A stretch of 64,000 nucleotides of DNA from Saprospiraceae bacterium (GTDB lineage: Bacteria > Bacteroidota > Bacteroidia > Chitinophagales > Saprospiraceae): positions 1 to 64,000 of the forward strand of contig JAEUUU010000093.1 in assembly GCA_016787345.1 (NCBI GenBank), read 5' to 3'. Made by a program: the position numbers and the translations under genes. Shown here one piece after another: positions 8,637 to 17,087 of the stretch. The notes beneath the pieces were generated by a model. The model made no database searches and had not been told where the DNA came from. It was given only the letters and a program-made list of their open reading frames with translations. Every line of letters begins with the position of its first letter. Within the stretch, counting starts at the first letter, position 1.

Positions 8637-11075
8637 TTACTCGCTCCGCAATGACCTGACCGGATCGGCCAGGGCTGCACGAATGCTTTGAAAACTGACG
8701 GTCAAAAAGGCCAGCAAAACGGCCCCCGTGCCCACTGCCGCGATCATCCAGAAATGCAGATCGATGCGGTAGGCAAAGGTTTGCAGCCATTGCTGCATCA
8801 GCCACCAGGCCACCGGTGCGGCGATCACCAAAGCAATCAGCACCAGGCGGATGAAATCTTTGCTCAACAGCGCCACCACCGAAACCGCCGAAGCGCCGAG
8901 CACTTTCCTGACGCCCACTTCCTTGGTCCGCTGGAAAGCGGTGAGGGTAGCCAGACCGAACAAACCCAGACAACTGATGAGCACGGCTACGGCCATGATC
9001 AGATTGATCATACGGGCCAGTTGGCGCTCCTGCTCGTACAGTTCAGCCAGGGTTTCATCGTAAAATTTGGCTTCAATGGCCTCTTCCGGGTAGATTTTTG
9101 TCCAGATCGCTCCTATCTCCGCCATCACTTTCGGCCAGTCGTCGGGGTTTTTGCCGGCCAGTTTGATGTTAAAGTCGGAGAGCGACGACTTGTCCGTCAT
9201 CAGCGCCATGGGTTCGATTTTTTGCATAAACGTGGTGCTGTGGAAGTCGGATATCACGCCGACAATCGGCACGGGCGTTCCTTCTTTTTCAAGCAAATAG
9301 CGTCCGATCGCCTCGGAGGGTTCCTTGAACCCCAACGCCTGTGCACAGGCGGCATTGATCACGTATTCGGTCACTGTGTCGCTCGGCATCAGGTTGCGTC
9401 CTGCCAGCAATTTGAGGCCGTACAGGCGGATGTAACTGGTGTCTATAAACTTACGCGAAATCTGCATTTCCAGCGGTGAAGGCGCCCCGACGAGTTCGTG
9501 TACATTCGCCGAATAGGAAAAACTGACCGGCGGCTGGCCCAGACTGACGCCTGCCACACCCGGCAGCCGGAGCAGTTCGTCGCGGAGCGTAAAGCGGCGG
9601 TTGTTATCGGTGTCCTTTACCTGTACTTTGAAAGGCATACTGGCGGTCAGAATGGCGTCCCGGTTAAAACCCAGGTCCTGGGTGAGTACGTAACGCAGCT
9701 GCAAACCCACCACCAGAGCGCCCAGCATGAACAGCTGAGCCGCGGTGAACTGAAAAACGATCAGCCCCTTGCGGAGGGTAACCCGCTGTTTACCGATAGC
9801 AACCATGGGCTGGCCGCGCAGGATACGCACAGGCTGCACGCGGGTGGCCAGCCAGGCCGGGTACAAGCCGGCCAGCAAACTGACGACGATCAGCAAACCT
9901 GCCAGGAAAAGCAGGGTTTGGGGCAGTTGCCCTCCTGCACTGACACCTTCGGGGATAAAATCGTCGAAATTCTTCAGGAACAAATACACCAGTCCCAACG
10001 CGAAGCCCAGCGCAAAGACGCCGGTCAGCATGGTTTCGGCCAGAAACTGCGCAATCAGCGCCGAACTGCCCGAACCCAGGGTTTTGCGGATACCCAGTTC
10101 GCGGGCGCGCTGTGGCATTTGTGCCGTGGCCAGGTTGATGAAATTGATACAGGCCAGCAAAAGCAAAAAACCGGCTACGCCCATGAGTCCGTACAAAACC
10201 GTCATATTGGCTTTGCGGCGGTTGTCGACGTAATCACCATTGAAATGCACGTCGGACAACGGTTGCAGCACATGCCAGCGCCGGCTGTTGTCGCCCCAGA
10301 ACTTTCTGCCTTCGGCGCTGCGTTCGGCGCTGATGCGATTGATGGTGGCTTCCATTTGCGCTACGTCGGCGCCGGGGCTGACTTTGATAAATATCTGATC
10401 GTTGGAGTTGACGCCGGCCCACGACATCTTGTGGTATTGGCCGAGCGGGCTGAATGTGCCCATGGTCACAAATTCAAGTCCGTTGAAATCGCTTGGAAAA
10501 TCGAGGTTTTCCACCACCCCGCACACCGTTACCAGCAAGGTGTCATTGTAGGTAAACGAGCGACCGAGTACCTGATCGGGGCGCATATTCGGAAAGTATT
10601 GGTGGAGGCGCTCTGTTGTGAGCACCACTTTTCCCGGCGCATTGAAATCGGCAGGATTACCGGCCAGCCAGGTGTAAGGAACCAGTTGAAAATACTCCCC
10701 CGTGGTTTTGACAACGCGCCTTTGCATCTCAATTATCCGCGGCGGAATACCCTCGCCCATCGGTATGGCTACACTTTCGACAAATATATCCTGTTCCGGT
10801 ACGCACAAGTCTATCCCCGGCACTTCGTCGCGCAGGGCATCGTACAGGGGTTTGGGGGCGCCGGCATTGCCGCTCTCCTCTCCATCGAAAATGAAACGGC
10901 TGACCACGTGGTAAATCCGGTCGCGCTCGGGGATACCTTTTTCAAAACTCAGCTCGTGGCGCAGTACGAGATACACGATCCAACAGGCGCTCATGCCCAC
11001 GGCAAGCCCCAGTATATTCAGCGCCGTAAACATTTTCTGGCGCATCAAATGGCGGAAAGAGAAATGGAGGTTCAT
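8637..11075 (-). CDS. ABC transporter permease, MacB_PCD/FtsX type (second of four)
   Basis: 812 residues, starting MNLHFSFRHLMRQKMFTALN. Two MacB_PCD/FtsX units are visible, with coupling helices QRARELGIRKTLGS and QRTKEVGVRKVLGA and the shared C-terminus DPVRSLRSE. Its start codon directly follows a tandem AATCGAATC array that fills the whole 39-bp gap to the upstream permease. The stop abuts the ATG of the next gene. The substrate is unknown; its place in the cluster means it shares the adaptor and the ATPases. Confidence 0.9.
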   Translation of the reverse strand: MNLHFSFRHLMRQKMFTALNILGLAVGMSACWIVYLVLRHELSFEKGIPERDRIYHVVSRFIFDGEESGNAGAPKPLYDALRDEVPGIDLCVPEQDIFVESVAIPMGEGIPPRIIEMQRRVVKTTGEYFQLVPYTWLAGNPADFNAPGKVVLTTERLHQYFPNMRPDQVLGRSFTYNDTLLVTVCGVVENLDFPSDFNGLEFVTMGTFSPLGQYHKMSWAGVNSNDQIFIKVSPGADVAQMEATINRISAERSAEGRKFWGDNSRRWHVLQPLSDVHFNGDYVDNRRKANMTVLYGLMGVAGFLLLLACINFINLATAQMPQRARELGIRKTLGSGSSALIAQFLAETMLTGVFALGFALGLVYLFLKNFDDFIPEGVSAGGQLPQTLLFLAGLLIVVSLLAGLYPAWLATRVQPVRILRGQPMVAIGKQRVTLRKGLIVFQFTAAQLFMLGALVVGLQLRYVLTQDLGFNRDAILTASMPFKVQVKDTDNNRRFTLRDELLRLPGVAGVSLGQPPVSFSYSANVHELVGAPSPLEMQISRKFIDTSYIRLYGLKLLAGRNLMPSDTVTEYVINAACAQALGFKEPSEAIGRYLLEKEGTPVPIVGVISDFHSTTFMQKIEPMALMTDKSSLSDFNIKLAGKNPDDWPKVMAEIGAIWTKIYPEEAIEAKFYDETLAELYEQERQLARMINLIMAVAVLISCLGLFGLATLTAFQRTKEVGVRKVLGASAVSVVALLSKDFIRLVLIALVIAAPVAWWLMQQWLQTFAYRIDLHFWMIAAVGTGAVLLAFLTVSFQSIRAALADPVRSLRSE

Positions 11076-11114
11076 GGATTGTTTCGATTGATTCGATTGT
11101 TTCGATTGATTCGA
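11076..11114. repeat. Tandem ATTCGATTG array filling a permease-permease gap
   Basis: The 39 bases between the two permease genes are made almost wholly of GATTGTTTCGATTGATTCG-type units with 9-bp spacing. On the coding (minus) strand they read AATCGAATCAATCG, ending at the base next to the ATG of the 8637-11075 gene and starting at the TAA of the 11115-13556 gene. The same unit recurs at 14244, 18453, 18695 and 45690. Confidence 0.85.
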
Positions 11115-13556
11115 TTATTCGCTGCGCAGACTTTTTACCGGGTTGACGCGGGCGGCCTTCCAGGTCTGGGCGCCCACGGTGAGCAGTGCAACCAGAAGCG
11201 AAATCCCGACGGTGCCGGCAAAAATCCAGACGGAGAGCGGGGCCCGGTAAACGAACTCTTCCAGCCACCTGCTCATGGCCCACCAGGCTACCGGGGTGGC
11301 CACCACTGCCGCCAACAATACGAGCAGTAAAAAGTCTTTGCTGAGCAAGGCAATCACGCTGCTCACCGAGGCGCCCAGTACCTTGCGGACCCCGATCTCT
11401 TTGGTTTTTTGTACCGCGAGCAAGGATGCCAGTCCGTACAAGCCCAGACAGGAGATCAGAATCGCCAGGAAGGCGAAGCCTTTGCAGAGCGCCGACAAGC
11501 GTTCGTCGTCGCGGTAAAAAGCGGCGATTTTTTCATCCAGGAAGCCGCCGTCGAACACTTGCTCGGGGAATGTTGCCTCGAATATCTGCGCGATTTTTGC
11601 CGTGGTGGCGCTCATATCGTCGGGGCGAATTTTTATTCCGGCCGTGTAGTACGACGTTTTTCGCGACGAAAAAACATAGGGCCGCTGCTCGTCGCGGGCC
11701 GTGCTGCTTTGAAAATCGGCCACGACTCCGACGACCGGCGCCGTCCGGCGGCCGCCGAGGCGCAGTTCTTTGCCCAGCGCGTCTTCCGGATTGGAAATGC
11801 CCAGTTTGCGCAACAGGGTTTCGTTGACGAGCATTTCCCGGATGGTGTCGCTGGGTTCGAGGTCGCGGCCGGCAACGAGGCGCAATCCGTAGGTTTCGAG
11901 ATAGTCCGGGTCAACAAATTTCAGGTTCACATTGAACGGCGCATCCTGGGCGCCGCGGCCCAGTGCGAAGTTGCTGCTCCAGGTATTGTTCGACGAAGGC
12001 CGGTCGCTGCCAAAACTGACCGCTTCCACCGACGGAATTTGTTGCAAATCCCGTTTGAAACGCTCGTAACGCGGCAAACTGACCGAATCCGGACTGATAC
12101 CTTCGATCACGTACACCAGATCGGGTTGAAAACCCAGGTCCATGTCGCGCAGAAAATTCATTTGGCTCACCGTCACCAGCGTGCCGATGATCAGCCCCTG
12201 GGCAATGACGAATTGCGTGACAACCAGCACTTTGCGCAGTGAAAAGCCGCCTACGGTGCGGGTGGTAATATTGTTTTTCAGGGCTTTAACGGGGTTGAAA
12301 CCCGACAATATCAGGGCCGGATAAGAACCCGACAAGAGGCTGACAAACACCGTGACGAGCAGCATGAAGCCCAATACGGCCGGCTGTGTGAGGAAGGGTT
12401 GCGTGTCGGGTACGTCCGACACGTATTTGAGCAGGGGGGCAAGCAACATCGCCATCAGGCCGCCAAGCACCACAGCCAGCGCAACGATCAGCACCGTTTC
12501 TCCCATAAATTGCGCAACCAGCTGGCCCCGGCTGCCGCCCAGCGATTTGCGCACACCTACCTCTCTCGAACGCCCGGCGGCCTGCGCCGTGGCGAGGTTG
12601 ATAAAGTTAAAACAAGCCATTGCCAACACCAGCAAACCGATGACAGACAGGATGCCGAGCCGGTTTTTGGAAGTCGAATGGGTGCCAAAATGGCTGTGAT
12701 ACCGGTCGTCGTAGTGCAAATCGGCGAGGGGTTGCAGGCTGTGCCGGCGCGATACCCTGCTGCCATTGTTTTTATATTCGGCCTGGCCCACTGCAGCCAG
12801 CAGATTTTTGGCCTCGTCAACCGAACTCCCCTCCCGCAACAGCGCATACGCCTGACAATTGCTGCTGGTATTGCCCCAGTCGGGGAAATAGAAATAAAGC
12901 GCACCGTTGGCTTTCAGGGTAGCATAGGAAGCCACAAGATGAATTTGAAAGTCCGAATTGGCCGGCGGATCGGCGATGATGCCGCGCACGGTGACCAGCA
13001 CGGCGTTGTCGAGCACCAGGTTTTTGCCCATGGCCAGCTGCCAGCTGCCGAAGCACTTCTTCGCCATTTTTTCGGTTAAAACCACCGAGTTGACCTCGCC
13101 AAGCGCCGTTTCCGGATCGCCGGCCAGCCATTCCCACTGGATGATCTTGAAAAAATCAGGCTCGGTAAAGATTCCGACCTCCTGTTCTTCATTGGTGGCG
13201 TACTTGTGGCCCATAAAACTGCCCGGCGATTCGGGAACCGTCACCGTCGGCCACATCGAGTGGGTCCGGGCAAATGCCTCAAACTGCGGGACGGAGGTCT
13301 GCATGACGTCCATGGCCGGGATCGGAATACCTGCCTGGTAAAAATCGCCCTCATTGGGGTCGTGGTCGTTGGTGACCACGCGGTAGATGCGGTCGTAATT
13401 GGCGCGGAAGCGGTCGAAACTCAGTTCGTAATGCACCAGCCGGAAGATCAGCAAACAGGCCGCGATGCCCGTCGCCAGACCGAGGATATTGATCGTCGCG
13501 TAGGTCCGGTTTTTTAACAGATGCCGGGCCGCCAGGGTGAAATAGTTGCGAAGCAT
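11115..13556 (-). CDS. ABC transporter permease, MacB_PCD/FtsX type (first of four)
   Basis: 813 residues starting MLRNYFTLAARHLLKNRTYA. It has the same duplicated MacB_PCD/FtsX plan; the coupling helices are GRSREVGVRKSLGG and QKTKEIGVRKVLGA, and it ends NPVKSLRSE rather than DPVRSLRSE, making it the most divergent of the four at the C-terminus. It begins 8 bp after the ATPase at 13565-14242, so the two are almost certainly co-transcribed. The stop codon lies at the edge of a tandem-repeat array. Confidence 0.9.
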   Translation of the reverse strand: MLRNYFTLAARHLLKNRTYATINILGLATGIAACLLIFRLVHYELSFDRFRANYDRIYRVVTNDHDPNEGDFYQAGIPIPAMDVMQTSVPQFEAFARTHSMWPTVTVPESPGSFMGHKYATNEEQEVGIFTEPDFFKIIQWEWLAGDPETALGEVNSVVLTEKMAKKCFGSWQLAMGKNLVLDNAVLVTVRGIIADPPANSDFQIHLVASYATLKANGALYFYFPDWGNTSSNCQAYALLREGSSVDEAKNLLAAVGQAEYKNNGSRVSRRHSLQPLADLHYDDRYHSHFGTHSTSKNRLGILSVIGLLVLAMACFNFINLATAQAAGRSREVGVRKSLGGSRGQLVAQFMGETVLIVALAVVLGGLMAMLLAPLLKYVSDVPDTQPFLTQPAVLGFMLLVTVFVSLLSGSYPALILSGFNPVKALKNNITTRTVGGFSLRKVLVVTQFVIAQGLIIGTLVTVSQMNFLRDMDLGFQPDLVYVIEGISPDSVSLPRYERFKRDLQQIPSVEAVSFGSDRPSSNNTWSSNFALGRGAQDAPFNVNLKFVDPDYLETYGLRLVAGRDLEPSDTIREMLVNETLLRKLGISNPEDALGKELRLGGRRTAPVVGVVADFQSSTARDEQRPYVFSSRKTSYYTAGIKIRPDDMSATTAKIAQIFEATFPEQVFDGGFLDEKIAAFYRDDERLSALCKGFAFLAILISCLGLYGLASLLAVQKTKEIGVRKVLGASVSSVIALLSKDFLLLVLLAAVVATPVAWWAMSRWLEEFVYRAPLSVWIFAGTVGISLLVALLTVGAQTWKAARVNPVKSLRSE

Positions 13557-13564
13557 GGGATAGT

Positions 13565-14242
13565 TCAGATTTTTTCATCCCGCTCCACCTTGCCATCCAG
13601 CAAATGCAGGATGCGCGAGCCATAGCGGGCATTGGTGTCGGAATGGGTGACCTGGATGATGGTGACGCCCTCATCGCGGTTCAATTGCCGGAAAATATCC
13701 ATGATCTCCCGGGCCTGCGGGCTTTGCAGGTTGCCGGTGGGTTCGTCGGCCAGGATGAGTTTGGGTCGCCCGATGAGCGCCCGTGCCACCCCGACGAGCT
13801 GTTGCTGGCCGCCGGAGAGCTGGCTGGGGAACAGGTCTTTTTTCGCCACCATATTGAAGCGATCGAGCAGGTCGGCGATACGGCTTTTGCGCTCGGCAGA
13901 GGGTACTTTTTTGTATAAAAGCGGGGTTTCCAGGTTTTCGTACACCGTCAGGTCGTCGATCAGGTGATAAGCCTGAAAGACAAAACCGATGTACTGCTGA
14001 TACAACTCGGTGCGCCGGCGCTCGTTGAATTTGTGCACGGGCTCGCCCAAAAACCAGTATTCGCCGGCAGTGGGCTCGTCGAGCATGCCGAGGATGTGCA
14101 ACAAGGTGCTTTTCCCGGCCCCCGATGGACCCATGATACTTACAAATTCACCTTCGCCGATCCGGGCGCTGGCATAACGAAGCACGTAGGACTTCACAGC
14201 CCCGGCGTCGTAGTAGCGTTCTATGTCTTTGAATTCAATCAT
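13565..14242 (-). CDS. ABC transporter ATP-binding protein (LolD/MacB type) with altered signature and D-loop
   Basis: 225 residues, the usual length, starting at MIEFKDIERYY; the frame is open 31 codons further upstream, but that part is translated repeat DNA. Walker A is GPSGAGKST (about 36-44), Q-loop VFQAYHLIDD, Walker B LILADEPTG, and an H-loop His is present in VTHSDTN. Two positions differ from the family and from the sister ATPase at 14899: the signature reads LSGGQQQLVGVAR (Leu for the usual Arg after the QQQ), and the D-loop reads NLQS instead of NLDS. It should pair with the permeases that follow. Whether it is a full ATPase is open. A tandem AATCGAATC array ends about 8 bases before the ATG. 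Confidence 0.9.
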   Translation of the reverse strand: MIEFKDIERYYDAGAVKSYVLRYASARIGEGEFVSIMGPSGAGKSTLLHILGMLDEPTAGEYWFLGEPVHKFNERRRTELYQQYIGFVFQAYHLIDDLTVYENLETPLLYKKVPSAERKSRIADLLDRFNMVAKKDLFPSQLSGGQQQLVGVARALIGRPKLILADEPTGNLQSPQAREIMDIFRQLNRDEGVTIIQVTHSDTNARYGSRILHLLDGKVERDEKI

Positions 14243-14345
14243 GTTGAAATTGATTCGATTGTTACGATTGATTCGATTGATTCGATTGGGCCTCCCCCAA
14301 CCCCTCCCAGTGGAGGGGAGCGGATCGGATGGCACTATTGATTGG
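14243..14345. repeat. Composite intergenic repeat, copy A (ATTCGATTG array + GC hairpin)
   Basis: Read on the plus strand: a tandem array of ATTCGATTG units, then GGCCTCCCCC, a CCCCTCC/GGAGGGG hairpin, a GGATCGGATGG stretch, and finally GATTGGTTTTCAG (to about 14352). The same order is seen at 18453 and 45690, and reversed at 18640-18747. It forms the 5' leader of the ATPase gene on the minus strand. Confidence 0.8.
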
Positions 14346-14348
14346 TTT

Positions 14349-14420
14349 TCAGATAAAAACCGGTTGTGTCAATATTTCCAGCATCAGGAGAAGCAGCAGG
14401 AAAAGGAGTTGTGTCAGCAT
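14349..14420 (-). CDS. Possible 23-residue single-TM micropeptide
   Basis: A short minus-strand frame from ATG at 14420 to TGA at 14349 encodes MLTQLLFLLLLLMLEILTQP plus three residues: one hydrophobic helix with almost no charge. The bases before the ATG (AATAAAAACAAACC) are A-rich, as is common before Bacteroidota starts. It sits between the two ATPase genes on the same strand. Part of its end overlaps the composite repeat. It could be a small membrane subunit or leader peptide (compare KdpF-like micropeptides), or chance. Confidence 0.3.
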   Translation of the reverse strand: MLTQLLFLLLLLMLEILTQPVFI

Positions 14421-14454
14421 GGTTTGTTTTTATTTAAAAGCTTAATATTCAGTT

Positions 14455-14640
14455 CATTGCCCCTCCATTAGCACATTACCTCATTATCTCATTAAAAAAT
14501 TGCGCATTAAAAAAATTGCCGCCGGAACTTTGGTACAAAGTGTGAAAATGACCGATGGCCCGGTGGTGAATAGTCAGGCTTCTGCGTCCGGCGGCCTGTT
14601 GTTTTTGTTCTGTGTACCCATTTTTCACGCAAAGCGCACA
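14455..14640. other. Rest of the 656-bp gap between the two ATPase genes
   Basis: The start of this stretch is AT-rich and holds imperfect repeats of ATTAGCACATTACCTC/ATTATCTCATTA type, ending in GCGCATTA. I see no convincing gene. A weak GCCGCCGG/CCGGCGGC pair (around 14519 and 14589) could form a distant stem. The sequence then enters the GCAGAGGCGCAGAG repeat block. Confidence 0.4.
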
Positions 14641-14890
14641 AAGAGGATTTTTTTATTGCACGCAGAGGCGCAGAGACACAGAGTTGTCACTTTGTAGTCA
14701 TGATTTCTCCCTCTTTGCGCGCTTCGCGTCCCTTGCGTGCCCCCCCCTCTGCGCCTCTGCGTCTCTGCGTGCAATAAAAAAATCCCCTTTGCGCGCTTTG
14801 CCACTTTGCGTTCTTCGCGTGAAACACACACCCCTCTGCGTGCAACACCCCCTGTGTGCATTTTTTTTTACGCAAAGCCGCCAAGAGCGC
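14640..14890. repeat. GCAGAGGCGCAGAGAC-family inverted repeat block
   Basis: The block opens with GGATTTTTTTATTGCACGCAGAGGCGCAG and so on (about 14654-14692) and closes with its reverse complement (about 14747-14792), making an inverted pair. CTTTGCGCGCTTTGC and CACGCAAAG segments lie further out. Related blocks occur at 40112-40380 and 55950-56025. Translated, these give the familiar spurious 'HAEAQRHRG' peptides found across many Bacteroidota genomes, so I treat the block as non-coding. Confidence 0.85.
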
Positions 14891-14898
14891 CAGGTGGG

Positions 14899-15576
<678 letters not shown>

Positions 15577-15597
15577 GACTATGTAATGCTATTGGAT

Positions 15598-16845
15598 TCA
15601 AAGGTTGAGTACGTCTTTATCGCCAAAACTCTCGTAAGAGCTGGTAATCACTTTTTCGCCGGGCGCCAGTCCGCTCAGCACTTCATAGAACTGCGGATTT
15701 TTCCGGCCCAGCGTGATGTCGCGTTTGACGGCCTGACCGCCCGAGGGTTCGAGCACATACACCCAGTTGCCGGTGGTAGAACTATAAAAGCCGCCGGTGG
15801 GCAACAGCACCGCCTGAGCGGGTTTGCCGAGTTGAAGGCGCACGGGCACCGATTGGCCGCGGCGGATGCCGTCGGGGATCGATTTTGCAAATACCATATC
15901 GACGTCGAAACGGCCGTTGCGTACCTCCGGGTATACTTTGCTGACGGTAATCTGGTGTTGTTCGCCGTTGAACTCAAAGGAGCCTTCAAGACCGGGGAAA
16001 ATGCGTGAAATGTAGTGTTCGTCCACTTCCACGCGCATTTTAAAGCCGTTGAGGTCGTCGATCTGCCCGATGTTTTGTCCGGTGGCGATGCTGGCGCCCA
16101 CCTCTACGTCGACGCGGGAGAGCATACCCGACACCGGCGCCTTGACGTAGAGGTTTTCCAGGTTTTGTTTCATCATGCTCAGGTTAAGTTTGGTGCGGTC
16201 CAGGGTGCCTTCCAGTTGTTTGATCTGGGTGACGCTGTTTTCTTCCTGAAATTTCTGGTTTTCGATCTCGATCTCGCGCTGTTGCGTCAGGCGTTCGAAG
16301 ATGATGCGGGTGCGGGTGAATTCCTGTTCGCTCACGACGCCGTCGGCAACAAGTTTTTTGTTGCGTTCGTGGTCTTCCCTGGCCTGTTGAATCTGGTAGT
16401 CCAGTTCCGACAGGGTGCGGCGCAGCGCAAATTTGTCTTGCCGCAGGCGCAGGCGGGTGTTTTCCAGGTTGTTAATGAGGTCGTACATCTCGGTTTCACG
16501 ATTGACGTAATCGAGGGTAAGCCTTTGGTTTTCAAGGCGCAGAATAAGGTCGCCCTGTTTGACGGTAGCGCCGCCGTCGAGGTATTTCTGCGCCACGTAG
16601 CCGCCCTCGATGGCGTCGAGCTGATAGGTTTTGAGGGGTTGCACCACCCCGGTGACGACGATAAACTCGTCAAATACGCCCTGGGTCACATCGGAAATTG
16701 TGATCTTGTTGCGGTCCACGTTGAGCGAGCTGCGCCGGTTGGCAAAGGCCAGGCTGTACACCGAAAAAGCCGTAAAAGCCACGATGGCCAATATCAGCCC
16801 GACCCGTTGCAGGGTCCATTTTTTCTTTTGAATGGGACGATCCAT
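15598..16845 (-). CDS. Periplasmic adaptor (membrane fusion protein, MacA/HlyD-like)
   Basis: 415 residues. A single N-terminal TM (about 12-32) precedes the first half of the biotinyl-lipoyl domain (about 65-110, VVQPLKTYQLDAIEGGYV), a long alpha-helical hairpin (about 110-225, coiled-coil-like, rich in Arg, Gln and Glu), the second lipoyl half (LYVKAPVSGMLSRVDVEVG), a beta-barrel domain, and a membrane-proximal domain with GNWVYVLEPSGGQAVKRDITLG. It would bridge the inner-membrane ABC complex to an outer-membrane factor; no TolC-like gene is in the window. It is first in the export cluster, downstream of a -24/-12-like promoter and tandem dyads. Confidence 0.92.
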   Translation of the reverse strand: MDRPIQKKKWTLQRVGLILAIVAFTAFSVYSLAFANRRSSLNVDRNKITISDVTQGVFDEFIVVTGVVQPLKTYQLDAIEGGYVAQKYLDGGATVKQGDLILRLENQRLTLDYVNRETEMYDLINNLENTRLRLRQDKFALRRTLSELDYQIQQAREDHERNKKLVADGVVSEQEFTRTRIIFERLTQQREIEIENQKFQEENSVTQIKQLEGTLDRTKLNLSMMKQNLENLYVKAPVSGMLSRVDVEVGASIATGQNIGQIDDLNGFKMRVEVDEHYISRIFPGLEGSFEFNGEQHQITVSKVYPEVRNGRFDVDMVFAKSIPDGIRRGQSVPVRLQLGKPAQAVLLPTGGFYSSTTGNWVYVLEPSGGQAVKRDITLGRKNPQFYEVLSGLAPGEKVITSSYESFGDKDVLNL

Positions 16846-16877
16846 AATACTTTGGTCAAATGCTTTTCAGGGATAAG

Positions 16878-16893
16878 GGAAAGTTTGTGCCAA
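16878..16893 (-). promoter_or_regulatory. Candidate sigma-54 (-24/-12) promoter for the export cluster
   Basis: On the minus strand the sequence is TTGGCAC-N5-TTCC. TGGCAC (16892-16887) matches the -24 element perfectly, and the GG-to-C spacing is right. The -12 element reads TTCC rather than TTGC, one mismatch at the G. Transcription would begin near 16866, about 20 bases before the adaptor ATG. An NtrC-type activator gene is divergent from it and paired dyads lie about 100 bp upstream, which supports the call. Confidence 0.6.
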
Positions 16894-16946
16894 TTTTTTA
16901 AATAATTGAAAATCAAAAATTTAAGACGAGGTAGTGTTTCGTGCGT

Positions 16947-16982
16947 TGTCCGCCTCCGAACATAAGTGTCCGAAATCGAACA
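16947..16982. promoter_or_regulatory. Two tandem dyads, probable enhancer (UAS) of the NtrC-type activator
   Basis: Two copies of TGTCCG-N4-CGAACA lie at 16947-16962 and 16967-16982, 20 bp centre to centre, so on nearly the same face of the helix. Each is an interrupted palindrome with one G/A-type asymmetry per arm. The second extends to AGTGTCCG...CGAACACT. They sit in the gap between the adaptor and the regulator, about 100 bp from the predicted start of the adaptor transcript, which is the usual enhancer geometry. Confidence 0.7.
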
Positions 16983-17087
16983 CTAGTTCGCCAAAAAATA
17001 CCGTTGCTTTGCATAGCGGGGGCAAGGAAAAGCAGATGAACCTGAATTCCGGTTGCCCGCGTGGGGGGTAAACAGTAACAACCAATC

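Noticed and set aside
9498..11330. 610-residue plus-strand frame opposite two permeases
   Set aside because: Composition is rich in His, Gln and Arg with no domain pattern; the minus-strand permeases are clear.
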